Assembly: GCA_037074765.1 (NCBI GenBank)
Contig: JBAMDO010000006.1
Location: 186,001-250,000, forward strand
Length of the DNA: 64,000 nucleotides
Direction: 5' to 3'
Origin: Mansonella perstans
Lineage: Eukaryota; Nematoda; Chromadorea; Rhabditida; Onchocercidae
Below the pieces are notes generated by a model, which was not told where the DNA came from, did not search any database, and saw only the letters and a list, made by a program, of their open reading frames with translations. Positions 10,813-25,000 of the stretch are shown piece by piece. Position 1 is the stretch's first letter, and every line of letters starts with the position of its first letter. The translations under genes and the position numbers were made by a program.

Positions 10813-11020
10813 TGAATATTGAAAAAGCACCTTGTTTTTTTTTCCTCATCAATGGACTTTTCGAATCATCATTTGTTGTTCGTTGGCCCTCTAAATCTTC
10901 GGTAACCACATACGATAATGGTTTCGTCAAATCTTCTTTTCCTAAAGAAACAGTTTCAGCTCTGTATTTAACTTTAATTATTAGCACTTCAATAACTGTT
11001 TCGTTGTATTTATTCAAAAC
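10813..11020 (-). CDS. Possible unplaced exon of the SK channel N-terminal region
   Basis: On the minus strand a stretch reads as a hydrophilic, acidic peptide (AETVSLGKEDLTKP, TEDLEGQRTTNDDSKSP, then KKKQ) with less AT-rich codons than its surroundings. It ends at a plausible donor, CAAG followed by GTGCTT. Candidate acceptors are a TACAG just before the AETV segment and a GAAG some 20 bases earlier. It would leave phase 1, which does not fit the strongest acceptor of the next exon (10622-10623) but does fit a weaker AG just upstream. A run of nine A (T on the plus strand) near the 3' end makes the frame sensitive to a one-base sequence error. It may be a real N-terminal exon or chance. Confidence 0.35.
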
Positions 11021-14000
11021 CACCAAAATACACAATTTTCAAAATATCAACAATGTTTGGAAGTTCAATTACGAATTCAATTACGAACTGATTACAACAA
11101 ATCATGGTCAGGAATGAAGTGATTCAATTTTGTATGAAAGTATTAACGTGTTTAAAAGAAATACAAAAAGAATGGTTTAGCTAGAATTATTATCTCATCC
11201 TGTCCGGAAATTTTTGCTTCAGTTCACTTCAGATGAACTGAAATTTTAAGGTGCAAACAATATTTATTTGTAAATAACACAAAAACTGTGATAATATGAT
11301 ATAAATATGAAGAACTTGACTCCCACAAATTTTGTTAATTTTGTGTCAGATGTAGAAAAATTTAGGACCTAAAACTTCCTGGCCTTCTCTCTTTAATTTG
11401 TGTTGCCCATCAAATCAATAACTATAAAAAAGGTTACGAATACCAAAAGTTATGCTAACCAAATTTTTGTCATTCATACCTATTTAAGACCAAATGAATT
11501 TTATTAATTCAGCGTAAAATGAGCTTTTCCGGAATTGCATGCACTAACGACTTAATAGAAATGTAAGCGTTGAAGTTGAGTTGGAAGAGATAAAATCCAT
11601 TTTTTAGTTAAGATAGCATGAAGGATGGCTTTAGAGCGTTTTCATAGTCAAAAATTGATTTTATGGAATTGAAATGGCGCAACTCAGTTTAACATTTATT
11701 TAAATTAAATAGGGCAAACATATTAACAATGACATGACGTCACGAGAAATTTCGGTATTTACAGTACAATATTACGACATGGAAAATATCTATCGCACGA
11801 ATGGAACTGTAGCTAAGAAAGCGAAAAAAGAAACGTCCGCTTATTTCTAACTAACTGCTCGTCATCCTAGCGGACCGCGAGTTATGAATTGGGAAAAAAG
11901 TTGGGGCTTAAAACGTACTTAAAGTTCTTACTCAACTTTATTTGGATTAGTTTTGGAGAAAGTTAGGAGAAGCAACCACTAAGATTTTCGAAATTGCATC
12001 AAACAATTTAAAACCGTGTGATGAAAACACCGGTTATTAAAGGTAGAAAATAAGATTTCCGGAAGAGACACGCACATAATTTAGCCGGAATTGCCAATAA
12101 CAGATCTAAGCGCGGCTAATTCTCATTTCTTAAAAAGAAAAAAAAAAAACAAAATGAAAATATCTGTAAATTCGAAAAATTTCAATAATATGCTTTTCTC
12201 GAATAATTTGCAACAAAGGATAGACGTTATACTTAAATTTGCGACATTTTTCTATCGTCTTAACAAAAATCTAGCTTAAAACCGAAGGCAACAATAGTCA
12301 AATTCTATAATTATACAAATTTACGGATCTAAATTTGAATTTCATTACTCTTTGTGGCTTACATTTCAGCAACAAATAAATCTTCCCATTACTTTATCCC
12401 TTCAGCTCACATTGTTCAACAAACAAATGGACGCGACCAATAACAAAAGCAACGATAAATTAGCACCAATTTTGACTGGGAATATTTGTTTGGAGAAAAG
12501 TATTCTATACTAAAGAAGCTGTAATATGCGAACAAATTTTCAAATTTCACTGTCCTTTTTTCTTTATTTCTTTGAAAACTATGAAGGTTATTCCATGGCA
12601 AATTTCAAATTATTTCGTTAAGTTCCAAAAAATTGTTAAAATCAGCTGTTTGCTTGTTTTTGTTAAGCAGAAAAAAGAGCGACAAATTTACGCCTCAAAG
12701 ATAAAGAAATATCATCAGAAAAGATGTAATACATTCCTGAAATGTATTTTATACATTTCATTTCTAATATGTATGCAATTTCGAATCTTTTTCTCTTTAT
12801 TGCTATTGCTAAGTGAGAACAGGATGAGTAAGCTTTCTTTTACTGAATTCTGATTTGCATAAATAGAAATAAAGAAATACTCACAGAGAAGATAATATGC
12901 AACATTAGTTAATTATATAATCGTATATTTTCCCCATTTTCGGAAATTTAATAGAAGAAAATCTACGAGGAGGTTTGTTGCAGTGATTGCAGAAGAATGA
13001 TTTGTAGAAATGTGGTCAACACTGAAAGGAAGAGTAGATGATGGAAACTTTCTTGCCTTCTTGCAAATCAAAAAATTATTTGCGAGGATTCGGAGATAAT
13101 TAGTCAATTTAATCTCACAGCAATGCATGTTATCCAGTGCTTTCGATGCACTTTTGCTTTAACACAATTTGTGGGTTTATTTGTGCATTTTGTGAAATGA
13201 AATGTGGGAGAAATATAAATAGCAATGGTGTGTTCTGAAGAATTCAACAAAGTGTCTTGGAACTTTAGGTGTATTATTATATCGGAAGTTCCGAAATAAT
13301 GCAATTTAATTCTAACTCACACGCAGGTACGCATGCATTCACTTACGTATACTTTTCCTTTCCCTCTTCAGGAGTCGCAAAATTATATAGGCTGTTTAAA
13401 TGCTATTTCGAAAATTTCTGAAATATATTTGCCAAACGATTAGAAAAAGAATATACTCACAAGAGTCTTCCTGTCTCTATTTCTCAATGAATTTAACTAT
13501 ACTATGATCTAATTTTCTCTTGAAATATACTATGTTCAGGAAATAAAAGTGCGATTCGAACTGCACCATCTGGAAAATACTTAGATATAGTAAATATAGA
13601 AACTAGCTAACGGATGAAGACTAAGTTGTAGAAAATAGTTCCTGCACTAGTTCATTCCATATCTGTTTGGAATTTCAATATACCTCTCTCCGAAAATTTC
13701 ATAGTTTCATTATATAAATTGCAACGTTTAAACGTCTGTCAGAGTTGGACGTAATATTTTTTTGTACAAATGTAACAGAAAGGCACAATCTTGGCAAAAT
13801 ACATACTTTTCTGGTTACAATTAGCCTGGTTGCAATCAAGAAAATAGCCAGAAATTCTAGTCACTAACCCTATACCGGTTTTACAGTTAAACATTTGAAT
13901 GTAACGTATCATTTGCTTCTCAGCAATTTTAACAGAGAATATAAGTTTCTTTCATTGAAAATGACTTACTTTGTTCGACAGCAAATTAAATTTTTTAAAG

Positions 14001-14187
14001 GGATGAATGAACTGAGGAAAAGAATGCAAGAATTATTAGATTAATCCTAATCAATTATGCATAAACATGACTGAAATTTCAAATCGGAATTGAAATGATA
14101 AAATATAAGCAGCTAATAAAGTATAAATTTTCAAGCGCTGATGATAGGTGGGAAGCAGCACTTAACTGAACAAATTGAAAAGTCCTC

Positions 14188-14247
14188 CGAAACCAATAAC
14201 ACAAATGGAAAAAAAAAAATTAAAACCAATAACACAAATGGAAAAAA
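14188..14247. repeat. Tandem duplication, about 33-bp period
   Basis: AAACCAATAACACAAATGG occurs twice in succession, each copy followed by a run of A. Non-coding slippage repeat inside the presumed SK intron. Confidence 0.7.
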
Positions 14248-14417
14248 ACTTTGCTAAATTAATAATAGAATGAGTTCGAATGAGAATTTAAAAGCAACAA
14301 AAATAAATGTGCAGTAAAAAAGAGAGATATTTTTTTGCAGGTGCTCTAATTATTACATTCAAGATCGAACGTCAAATGGCATTTAGCAAATTATTTATAA
14401 CGGATAAACAAGAAAAA

Positions 14418-17400
14418 TTAACTTTCAACGTTAATTGTTGGCGCATCGAATAGTTGGGTTGTATTCTCTTCTTTCCGGTTGACATTTTCCAGCGTATATG
14501 AGCCAATGCTGCGAAATTTATTTGAACTAACATTATCGAAAAGATGTTGAGAGGAAACACTTCTTCTAGTTTTTATTGGTACAGCAGGTGATAGTGAATC
14601 AGGCGGGCTTGTTAGATTTGTTAACAAAGCTTTGAAGGAGGCAATTGCCCCATTAACACGCATCAAATTCATCGAAATCTGTAATATGACAATATTTAAC
14701 TTAATGTATATATATATATTTATAACTTGACACAGCTAGCATAAATACAGGCACCTAAAAAAAGCAAGTGAAAATCAAAGTTCCCGGCTTTATTGGAGTT
14801 TGAAAAATTTTCAAAAAAGAAATATTTTTTGCTGTTATAATTAGCTTAAAGATAACATTAATGCGCGGTGCTCGAGGCAAAAGAAAAAATTGATAAGAGG
14901 ATAATTTTCATTCTGTTCCATTTTTTTCAACTTTTCTGTTTCGATCAAATTTCGATTTGTGAGCGACACTGTTCTGGCTAGAGAAAATTTCGAAAAAATG
15001 AATTCGGTGACCTTTCCAACATCACTTGAATCTAGTGAGGATTGCATTGATCGTCTTCCGAAACCTGGTGTACGTATATTGCCTTTACTTGTAGCAGCTG
15101 AGCATCCTAAAATTGCCACAGAGTTCTTTTGATTTTTCGATATGATTGTGAATTCGGAAGAAGTAAAGAAAAAAGGAAGGAAGGAAGGAAACATGTTTTT
15201 CAAATCAAATTATTCAAAATTTTTGACAATATCTTTATTTTCCTGCCAGCAACTTCGTTTAAATTAAAGTTCTACAAATCAAATAATTTATGAGTTTTTC
15301 AACCCATTAGAACCAATCAGCGAGAGCAGAACGATTACCGGGGGAATTCGCTGCGCCATTGCAACCGAAGAAAAATGCATTATTTCGAGCGGCACTGCTA
15401 GAAAACGCTGAACGTCGTTTCATTGAAAGCCGCTGCTATAAGAAATAGCAAAAGAGAATCAATTCTTTATAAAATTTTTATGACATCTACAAATTTCAAA
15501 TGAACAAATGAATTAATAAAGGGATCCTATGACAATCGTTCTTGATCTCATCATTTGATAAACATTTAACTTTTCATTGTTTTGGCTTTGATTTTTTATT
15601 CTGGAACCAATCAACAGATAATATATTTTTTTGAAGCGGTTTTTTTTTCAAATTAATAGAATACACTTCTCTAACAAGCATGATAGCTTTTCGCTTGTTA
15701 CAATCACTTTTTCTCATCAATTTTCCGAACTTATTTTTAAATGAACAAAATTTGTGCACTGAAAATTTTGCAGAAGCTTTCAAGTTTCTGATATATTTCT
15801 TAAAATGTAATAGTGCATTGAAGTCAGTTGAAGCAAGGAAAAGGGACTCTCGGAAAATTTCAATAAGATATTTTCAAATCTCTATATATAAGATCAAAGG
15901 CTTAAATGTGTGATTTAATATTGAATGGTGATGATAACATGTCTATCAATAAATTAATAAAGTTAGTAATGTGCTTTAGTACGACATCGACAAATGTGAC
16001 TCAAAGTACTGTATCAAGCGATAAAGGCCCATCCTTCGATGAAATGCCTAAAGCATTGTGATATAAATGCTATCGTCATGGCAAAAACAAGAATTCTGCA
16101 TTTTTGCAGATTAGAATCGTTTCGACAATGATAATTATCATTAAAATTTGGATTAATTTGATGAACGGTAGAATTTATTTAAATTATGCAAGTCTTCAAA
16201 AAATTATAGTTATAATTTTTTCAAATTTTAATTTCTAAAAAAGGAGAAAGTTACGAAATTGCACATTGCAATAAAGGAAATATGTAAATATCGAACATTA
16301 TATTAAAGAAATTATAGATAGCCTGATAGTAACTTACTTTTATAAAGCTTAAATAAGATGTGTTTGGAGAATTGTCAACACATACTGGAGATGATCTGCG
16401 ATAGATACCAAGACGAAAAGTTCCGAAAATACGGATAATACGAGTATAAGTAATACTCGTAATTTAAAATTGAAATAACTCGAAAACTTATTTTTTTCAA
16501 AAATGTTTCAAAAATGAAGATGCAGAGAAACAGATGTTTTGAGCTAACAGAAAAATGGAATTATGTTGTTCGTCGACTGGTCTATAAGATTTTTTAAACA
16601 TTTTTTCAATTTCAAGATGAGATAGATCATTGATATTTTATGATGCCACTAAATATTTCAGAAAAAAGTGACAGTTTTATGAGGAAAGAGACTACTAGCG
16701 ATTTATGAATCATTGCATAGTCAGTAAGTTAAGTGAATGGATCTGTGAATAAAGAAATAAATAATGCAGTTATAAAGAAATTCTCTGGATAACATGCTTG
16801 TGTTCTGTAAGATGTGCAATGTAAAACTGTCAAATGTAACAAACGAAGCTGCAAAATGTGAAATGCGAAGCTGCAAAATGCAGTTTTTTTTTTTCACAGA
16901 AGGGAAGCGAAGTTCATGAGGGAATAAATGCTGCAGGAACTCTATGAATGCCGATAATAAGTGATAGAAGTGAAGCGGAAAGCTTATCTGAAATTAATTT
17001 TGAAATGACCTATCAGTGCATGAATGGAATGGATTTTCAATGAATGACAATTTGCACCTAAATTCATTTTGTAAAGCAATCAGTAGAAGATATGCAAAGA
17101 ACGCTTCATTTCAATTTGTCTTTTTTTTCAAACACCAAAGCACGACAGTTGATAAAGCATTATGCATTGGACGGTCAGTCAAAACATTTTGCAATCTTCC
17201 AACTTATCAAAGTATTTTTCTAAAAACGATAACAAACGACAAAATGAGCTGATATTTGAAATTGAACAAATCTGAAACATAGTACTAAGTCTTAGATGTA
17301 TGAATCCTATATTGAAATCAATCAAAAGATTTGGCTTGAAGAATTGACAGAGTAGAAGTATTAAAAGCCAAGAAGATAACAGTTTTTTCTGTTTATTATC

Positions 17401-18150
17401 TTCCAAGAATTTTCTGTAATCTTTCCAAAAAAGCAAAAAACTTTTGCTACCACTTCAATTTAGCGCATTTTCTTCACACAAATAAACTTTAAAAAATACA
17501 TGTCAGCGCAGTGTAAAAGTTTTCGTGAATTGAACATGCATGAAATTTGGTTGAATTTTAACTGAATTGTCGTTGAATAAGGAATATAACTCTTAATCAC
17601 ATTTCTCTACTAATTAGCTGAAAGTGATACAAAAAAATTTATTAATTTTCTATTAAATAATTTAATAACCAAATAAAGAAATAAAATTAACTGACAAAGC
17701 TGAAAATAAGCTATCCATTTAGAAGACATGTATGGATTAACGATTGAAGAATATTCTTTCTTAATGCTAAATCATGCTTAACAAGGAGAAAATATTATTT
17801 AATCAAAAGGAACAATAAATTTACCGGATTATTTAGATCAACACATGAATTACTGAAACCCTCTACGCTATTTTGATTTCGTTCATCAAAACTTTGATGG
17901 AATGCCCCTTTCGTTGAAATCCAATTCAGTCGATCATCTTCTGCTGTAGAAAGAATGATAAGCAAAGTTTCGATATTTTCACGAAAAAAATGCTTTAGTG
18001 ACTAGTATTCAAGTCAACATTTTGATAATTAAAAATAACTACTATTTTTAACTCTGGGTTAAACAATTTGCACTTACAGCATCCATTATTCATTGACACG
18101 TCGTCCGATTCAAGAATATTCGAGCGGGGCTTTGACAGTGGTTCTAGCAT
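14418..18150 (-). CDS. Five-exon ORF of unknown function, possible N-terminal extension of the SK channel
   Basis: Five minus-strand exons join in frame: 18150-18078, 17943-17825, 15432-15339, 15106-15012, 14678-14418. Together they give 213 aa from an ATG with an upstream in-frame stop to a TAA. Donors include GTAAGTG, GTAAAT and GTAATCG; acceptors include CTACAG, ATAGCAG, TTTTAG and TTACAG. The fourth donor (AAG before GTCACC) is weak. The peptide is hydrophilic and rich in Ser, Asn and Arg (MLEPLSKPRSNILESDD, MKRRSAFSSSAARNN, GFGRRSMQSSLDSSD), without a recognised domain. It is co-linear with, and 3.8 kb upstream of, the SK core exons, and long disordered N-termini are common in such channels. 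Alternatively it is a separate small gene, since it ends in its own stop; a donor just before that stop (GTTAAT) could carry it onward. Confidence 0.5.
16845..16882. repeat. Short tandem duplication
   Basis: GAAGCTGCAAAATG is repeated with a 22-bp period inside the long intron between the second and third exons of the upstream ORF. No function is suggested. Confidence 0.55.
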
Positions 18151-21100
18151 CCTTGATACTTATAAAACAGGGATATTTTCTAAAACTTGAGATTTAATTT
18201 TGTATAAGAATTCATATCATGAACTGAATTAAGCGGCGATATTTGAAAGTCTAATTTTTTAAATTATATGCCTTCAGGATGTATGAAAATCAAGTTAATG
18301 CTCATGAATAATTCTAAGAGCCATCAAATCGTTCGAATTAATTCAGTTGCCTATTTTGAAGGATAATACAATTTTTGACAGATAATTACACCGAATGAAT
18401 GAAATATAAAGAATGGTAGAAATAGATGCATTGAACAAGAGTATGACAAGGGAAAAAAACTAAAGGACGATGTTTCATTTATTACTCATTTAATCTCACA
18501 TGGACGCTTTTCAAATTTTGATCTAAAGTTGAATGGAGTGCAAAAATAGTTCGAGCGCAATGATGATGAAAAAAGATCTTCAAAAAAAAATCATTCGTAT
18601 ACATGAAGAAGTAATTTTAAATCATTAAAATTAAGTTCAAATATTAGAAAGTGCAATGTGGCGCAGTACTAAAAATAGTGCAGTAATGAGAGAGGACAGG
18701 GAAGGAAATAATTTAATGGAGTTTTGCTATATGTTCCCAATTAAAAAATTGAAAATAAGTAAAATATCCGTCTATGATTTTTACTTATCGCTTTTGAGGT
18801 AATTCTAACTAAGTTTATAGATATTCGCTAAAATTGCCTCTTTAAAGATTATTTGTCGATGACTAGCTTTCATTTAAAAAGCACAAAAGAAAAGTTTAAA
18901 GAATTCCTAGGAAATTAACATATTGAAGATTTTTAAATAAATGAAGAGAAATAAAAAGATCCTTTCATTTAAATCAAATTACAAGTAAATTTAAGAACTG
19001 AAAATTGTCTCAAAAGTGACCTTGCACCGATTCATACTTTTTATTAAACAAAAATAAGTCGTGGAAGAATTATGAATTGACTGTTGAATCGAATACTGAG
19101 CCAGCGTTTGTTCTATGAGCCCAAAATGGATGAAAGAATGATTAAATTCAGAAACTCTAAGTGGAGCTTTGTGTTAATTACTTTAGAAATATAATTCGTC
19201 ATAAGATTTGCATTTGTTATTTCAAAAAGTATGAAATACAGTTTAAAGAAAATAAATTTGAAAAAACGAAACTTTTTTTGGATTTATAACGAGATGACAA
19301 AATTGAAGAAAACAATAAATTCTGTCATATTTGTGTAAATAAGTTAATCAGCGAATAAGGAATGAGTGAGGTAGTGAATAAATGGTGAGCGAAAAATTTT
19401 TCATATCAAAATTTAAATTTGATTTTAATCCGAATGAAAATAGTTGCGATAAGTCAAGTTCAACAAAAGTCATTAAAAATTTTCTCTTCGTTTCATTTCA
19501 CTTAATCTTGTATTCATACTCTTTTTCAAAAAAAAAAAAATTCGTTTCAAAACATCATAAGTACACTTGGATTCCAGATTTCAGAGATAGAAAAAGAATC
19601 ATATAAATATTGTAGAAGTGAAGGAAAAAGGAGGATGATCCTCCGTGAAAAATTGGAAAGACTGAGATCATTTTTCACTTTTTATTCTTCTTTATGATTT
19701 AAAGAGGCTTGTTTGAATCAGATTAAATTACTAACTGATAGATTTCACATCAGTTAATTTATTAAAATGTTCAAATGCTATTAAATGCATATCATATGTT
19801 CGAAAGAAAAAGAAGTAAGACAAGAAGAGGTGACGACATAGGTCAGAGAAGAATGAAAGAGATCACATTCACGGAAGATTTCAATTTAATTTCAGAAGAT
19901 GCAGGATGATATTACCTGAGAAGTAAACGATAATTCAGTATATGAAGTTTGAAAGTGCTTGAGAATGACAAACAAGAAAGTATTTATATATTTTCTGTTA
20001 AGTATAAAATGAAATTGCATGAATAAGTAATATTTTACAAATAGAAGGCAGAAATTTTTTGCATTTTGAGATAAGAACTTCAGGCATGCATTATCGATCA
20101 ATTTTATTGAAGATATAGTCACTACAACAAGGCAAGTTATGTTGAAATTATAAATTGACAAGAATGCGTGAAGGAGTCTGTTATCACTCAGAAAGACTGA
20201 TGATTGTGATAACAATCCCAGCATTAGTTTAAATACCATAATAAAGTAATCATGCCTAATAGCACAACTGCGATCAATTGTAAATATAGGCAGCAATCGA
20301 GTGCAAAAAAATCCATAAATCCATAGATCGCGAAGCTAGTTGAAATTTCACCATTTTCGAAATTGATTCTTTAATAACGATACCACAGACAACGTAATTT
20401 GGAAAATTAAAAAAAAAAATTTTTTTTGTTATGCCATTCATTAAAATTATCGCCTAACTTTTTTTTGTTTCTAAAACTGGTGTCATAAAATAATTGGTCT
20501 GCGAAATTTTATGAATTCTGAACAATTCAAAGGAAATTTGAAGTATATATGTCGGTTCATGAATGTACTTCATGAAATTAAAATTTCTAGACTAATGATT
20601 TATTTAATTACTGGATGTTTGTCAACCATTAGAATAATTCCGTTGTAACGTCCAGAAAAGACTTCATACAGATTTGCATGTTTATTTACGCGGTGAAAAG
20701 ATTTGACATGAATATTTCAATCAACTAAAACCGCTCAAAAATAAATCTTTCCACATTCTTTTATCATTACTCAGTTTTCAAAATGAATTTTAAAAAGTGA
20801 GAACATTTTTTGAACTTCATCTAATATTTCGGTCTCATATTCTGTCACAAACTATTTATTTCCATTATACTTACTTTAGTCTTTCTTGAAGTAATTACTT
20901 TAAAAGCAAAAAAAAATAAGTTGCAATACAAAGACATTATCTTAAGTTAACCCAATATCGATTATACATTAACCATTGATTGCAAATCATTTTTCACAAT
21001 TTGTTCCATTCAAATCAAAAAAGCTAAAGACCTGTATTCTAAAATAAAGTAGATCAGTGCGAAAGAATGTAACGGAAGGTGAATCCATCAAATCAGAAGT

Positions 21101-21899
21101 GAATGCAATTAATTCATCCTCAAAGTGATATTCTTCGAAGGTGAACTTCAATTATAAGCTATTAGTAGGTATTGATTAATTTTTGATTTCAAGTATTCTT
21201 TGTTATGGCGAAAGTTGTAAGATTTACAATGTTCAAAATTTAGTCTGTTTTAAAAATAAAATTTAGAGCACAGCTTATTTCAGTGTTATTCTATAACATT
21301 TTAAATTATTTTCTAGAAATCTGATATTAAATTTAATATAATTTAAACATTCGATATAGAAAAGACAGAAACTATATGAATGAACGAGATAAAGACGAGT
21401 AATGATTTTTATAAAGCCATAATATCACTTGAAGTACAAAAGCGTCGATCTTCATGAAAGAATTCTAAATACTCGAGAGCATCCAATAATTAACATTAAT
21501 TTTTATTCAATGGCAATATTTTAACCGTAATTTTCATAATCATGATTACAATAGAATTATTGATAAGTTGTGATTGATAAGGAAAAAAATTGTATTTTCA
21601 ACAGTCATTGTTTATATTACAATTCTGTTTTTATGATACTTATGAAATTCTGCCCATATTTGAAAAGAAGAAAAACATATTTAAATGTCTATGTCATATT
21701 AAATGATGATATGAAATAATGCTTCAGTAAAAAAGAAAATCAGTAATTACTTTTTCTTAATAAATGTTCTTTCCCGATCGTCTTATATATGTAAAGTTAA
21801 TGGATGGCATGAGAGTGAGCAATATATTGCAATATTTCAAATTCAACATACAGAAAGTTTTAATCAGCCAATTTATCCTCCGGATATTAGATCCATTAA

Positions 21900-22022
21900 C
21901 TAAGAGAATTTTCTACATATATCCACCTTTTAAGTTATCCGTCTATCACACTAAGAGAATTTTCTACATATCTCATCTTTTAAGTTACCCATCCATTATA
22001 TTGAAAGAATTTTCTACATATA
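21900..22022. repeat. Tandem repeat, 51-bp unit, about 2.5 copies
   Basis: The core GAGAATTTTCTACATAT starts again at intervals of 51 and then 50 bp, with CTTTTAAGTTA between copies. The third copy is partial and begins TTGAAAGAAT. The repeat makes a plus-strand open frame look periodic, but that frame is probably not coding. Confidence 0.8.
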
Positions 22023-25000
22023 ACTCTCTTAGCTAATTTTTTTTTTAAATACAGCGCTATAAGTTTAGCATAAAAATTCTCGTTGAAAAAATACGAAAAT
22101 TCACTTCTTTTGAAATCTATTTAAATAATGAATAAACAACTATTCTCAGAAAAAAGTAATGGATTTCATTTGAATAATGTTAATAAAATTAAAAGATTTC
22201 TCTCATGAATCCTTATCTACCTTTCCCGTCAAGCTCTTTTCCTTTAGTTTCTCTTTCTCTCTCATAATTGAACATATAAGAACTAATCTGCTTTTTTTCT
22301 CTTCATTATTCTTCATTGTGAATTTAATTAAATAAATTCTAATTGTGGACTCAGTGATATCATCCTCTCTTTTCTCCATACAAATTTCATTTATTATTCT
22401 TGCAAACTTTCTTACATTTTATCAGTCATTTAAGTAAGAAAAGGAATTCAAAAACTATCTAAAAGACAAAATGGACTGTAAGTCTCGTTGATCCCGCGGG
22501 AATCTATTAGAAACAAGAAATCATTTATCTAACATTTTAAAATACAATTCCCGCATTTGTAAACATAAAGAATTGTGGAGAACTGCTTAGTTCATTTTAC
22601 TAAATTCATTTCTTATAATTTGAGGAGCATAAAAAGTGGAAACAAGCAATAAAACAAACTGATACTATGTAGGTTAAATTTTGCTATTCAGGAAAAAAAT
22701 TAGTTTATTAAAAAACAAAGAAGATTATATAGCCAACGATTACAAAGTAACAAACCACAAGTGATCTGTAATGGAGTGCCTATGAATTTCGGCATTTGTA
22801 TTGAAATCAAAAAAAAAAACGATGAAATCTGAAAAGGAAATTCTGACTGAAATATTGAAAAGCAAGCAATTTCAATCAAAGATCTACTAGCTACAACGCA
22901 ACTTTATGCCTCATTAGTATTGAGACGATTTTCATAATCGCCTAATTTGCATAATAAAATCAACTTGTAAACTAGTAGAATGTATAAACAAGCCAAAAAG
23001 ACGAATAGATAAATGTGAAGGGAGAAAAAGAATAACCTAAGTATGACTTTTATTATTAGGCGATAAAAGACACTATGTGTACATGTGTGTGTATGTGTAA
23101 ATAAGTGAATGAAAAAGAATATTGAAGAGGAAGGTACTTGCTATTTTATAAATGTTGCAAAGATAGCTTTGATCCAATGTCTCTTATCTCATATTAACAC
23201 ACTTCACTTTCAAGAAAATGAATAAAAATCGAAAAGTTGCTTTTCTCAAAATTAGCTAATTTGAAAAGAAAAAGAAAATTTGCAAGGTTATCTTTCACAG
23301 CGTCAATATTATTCAACGAAATAGAAGGAATTCAGCAACTTGAATTGTCCACTTCCATATTATCTGATTACGATCATCGATTTGTAATTATGTTTTCTTT
23401 CGCTTTTTAAAAAAAATCACTTCACTTCACTTGTTGTTTACGTGTGAACTAATTATAGCATAAATTAACTGGATAAAAAATTTTCTCCCCATTCTTTTGC
23501 GATAACTGGAAACTTATTATGATAAGTTATGCAACGAATATTAACGAATGCGTGTTTTTTAATCAGTGAATTGTTAGCTAATGAGTTTGCACAAAAGTTA
23601 ACGTCAAAAGTTTCGTGGTAAAATGAATTGGAAATGAAAGGTATACCGAAAGTATCCCTTGTCATCTATAGGAACTTCGCCCCATCGCAATAAATGATTC
23701 TTTTCATTTGCTGTAAGAACTGAGAAGTTATTAGTTGCAGTTGAGGTAAGTCTTCTACAACTTCAGCTAATGATAATTAAAAGCTACTAATAATTGTGAT
23801 GACATTTTAACTCACTAAGCATAGTTTTGACCAAAAAAAGGGACACTTTGATGGATGATGTGAGCTTTAATGTGTATTTCTAGTTAAAAAACTATTCGCA
23901 TTCATGGAATTAAGTGAAATTATTAAATGAAAGGGGATTTCTTCTCTTTGATTAATCATTTTGAATGAATTAATAGTCTTTTGAAATAATGAATCGTCTT
24001 ATCATCTATCGAAAACATATTATTTATTTAATAAATCATTTTTAAATAGAAAATATTTAAAAAAAAGCTCACAGGAAAGATCTTAAAATATCAAAAGTGA
24101 ATTAATCAGAACAATTTGAAAATCGTTTCATTTATTTTCTTTCTGGCGATGACTGGTTGCAAAAGAAGCAAATTTTTTTTTTCAGTGTGACAGTTTTTTT
24201 AAAAAACAGTAATTTAAAATATAAGCCATAAGATTGGAGTTTTCCGGAACAATCTCAATGCATAAGACATATTGCAGCAAAATGGGACAGAAAAAAGAGC
24301 TACTCGACATTTGCAAAGCATAAATTTTATTGATTAAAAAAATTCGCAGGACGATAGTTGGTCAAATGATTAAGTTCTCGAAGATTATCAGGAAAAGATT
24401 ATGGCATCCTACAGACGTTAAAATTGATTGCTTTTTTGAAAACCTGAGAAACCCTAGGGAACGAATTTTTTGCAAAAAGAATCCCATTCCTCATTTCTGA
24501 AATATCATATTTTTACTTCAGCTTGCAAATGTTTCTTCCGGGAAAAATTGAAGAGCTCGTCCAATAAGTGATCAGAGTTTTTCTGAACTTGGTAATTCAT
24601 TCTGATATTTGAAATATCTAAAAGTGAATAATAATAACGATACTGGATGAAGTAATTTGTTGGAGAATGAAATTTTGATTAGACGGAGAAGATTAAGCTT
24701 GAAAAACTTTCAGTTTTTGTCAGGCTGAAAAGACAACTAGTTTAATTGGATATTTTTTTTCGTAAAGATATAAGCGTAATATATTTACCTAACTTACATA
24801 AGATTTAATAAAAAACACAAATTGTATATGCTAGATAGCTAAATTAAAATAAAAAGGTAGACTACTTCATCAACTTATTTCATCGATTTATCCTGCTAGC
24901 AAGATTGTCATCTTTCAAGAGTCCGAAATTTCGAAAAAAAAGATTCAGATGCACTGAAGTATCAATTGAAAAGTAAAAATGATTAATAATTCTATAATTA

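Larger units (their letters stand above)
10657..14417. other. Presumed intron(s) or promoter region of the SK gene
   Basis: This stretch separates the core channel exons from the five upstream exons on the same strand. Apart from one coding-like segment near 10813-11020 (listed separately), nothing convincing was found. A 33-bp period duplication lies near 14188-14247. Confidence 0.5.

Noticed and set aside
19892..20296. 134-codon minus-strand ORF
   Set aside because: Phe/Ile/Leu-rich, compositionally driven, with no splice context or family resemblance.
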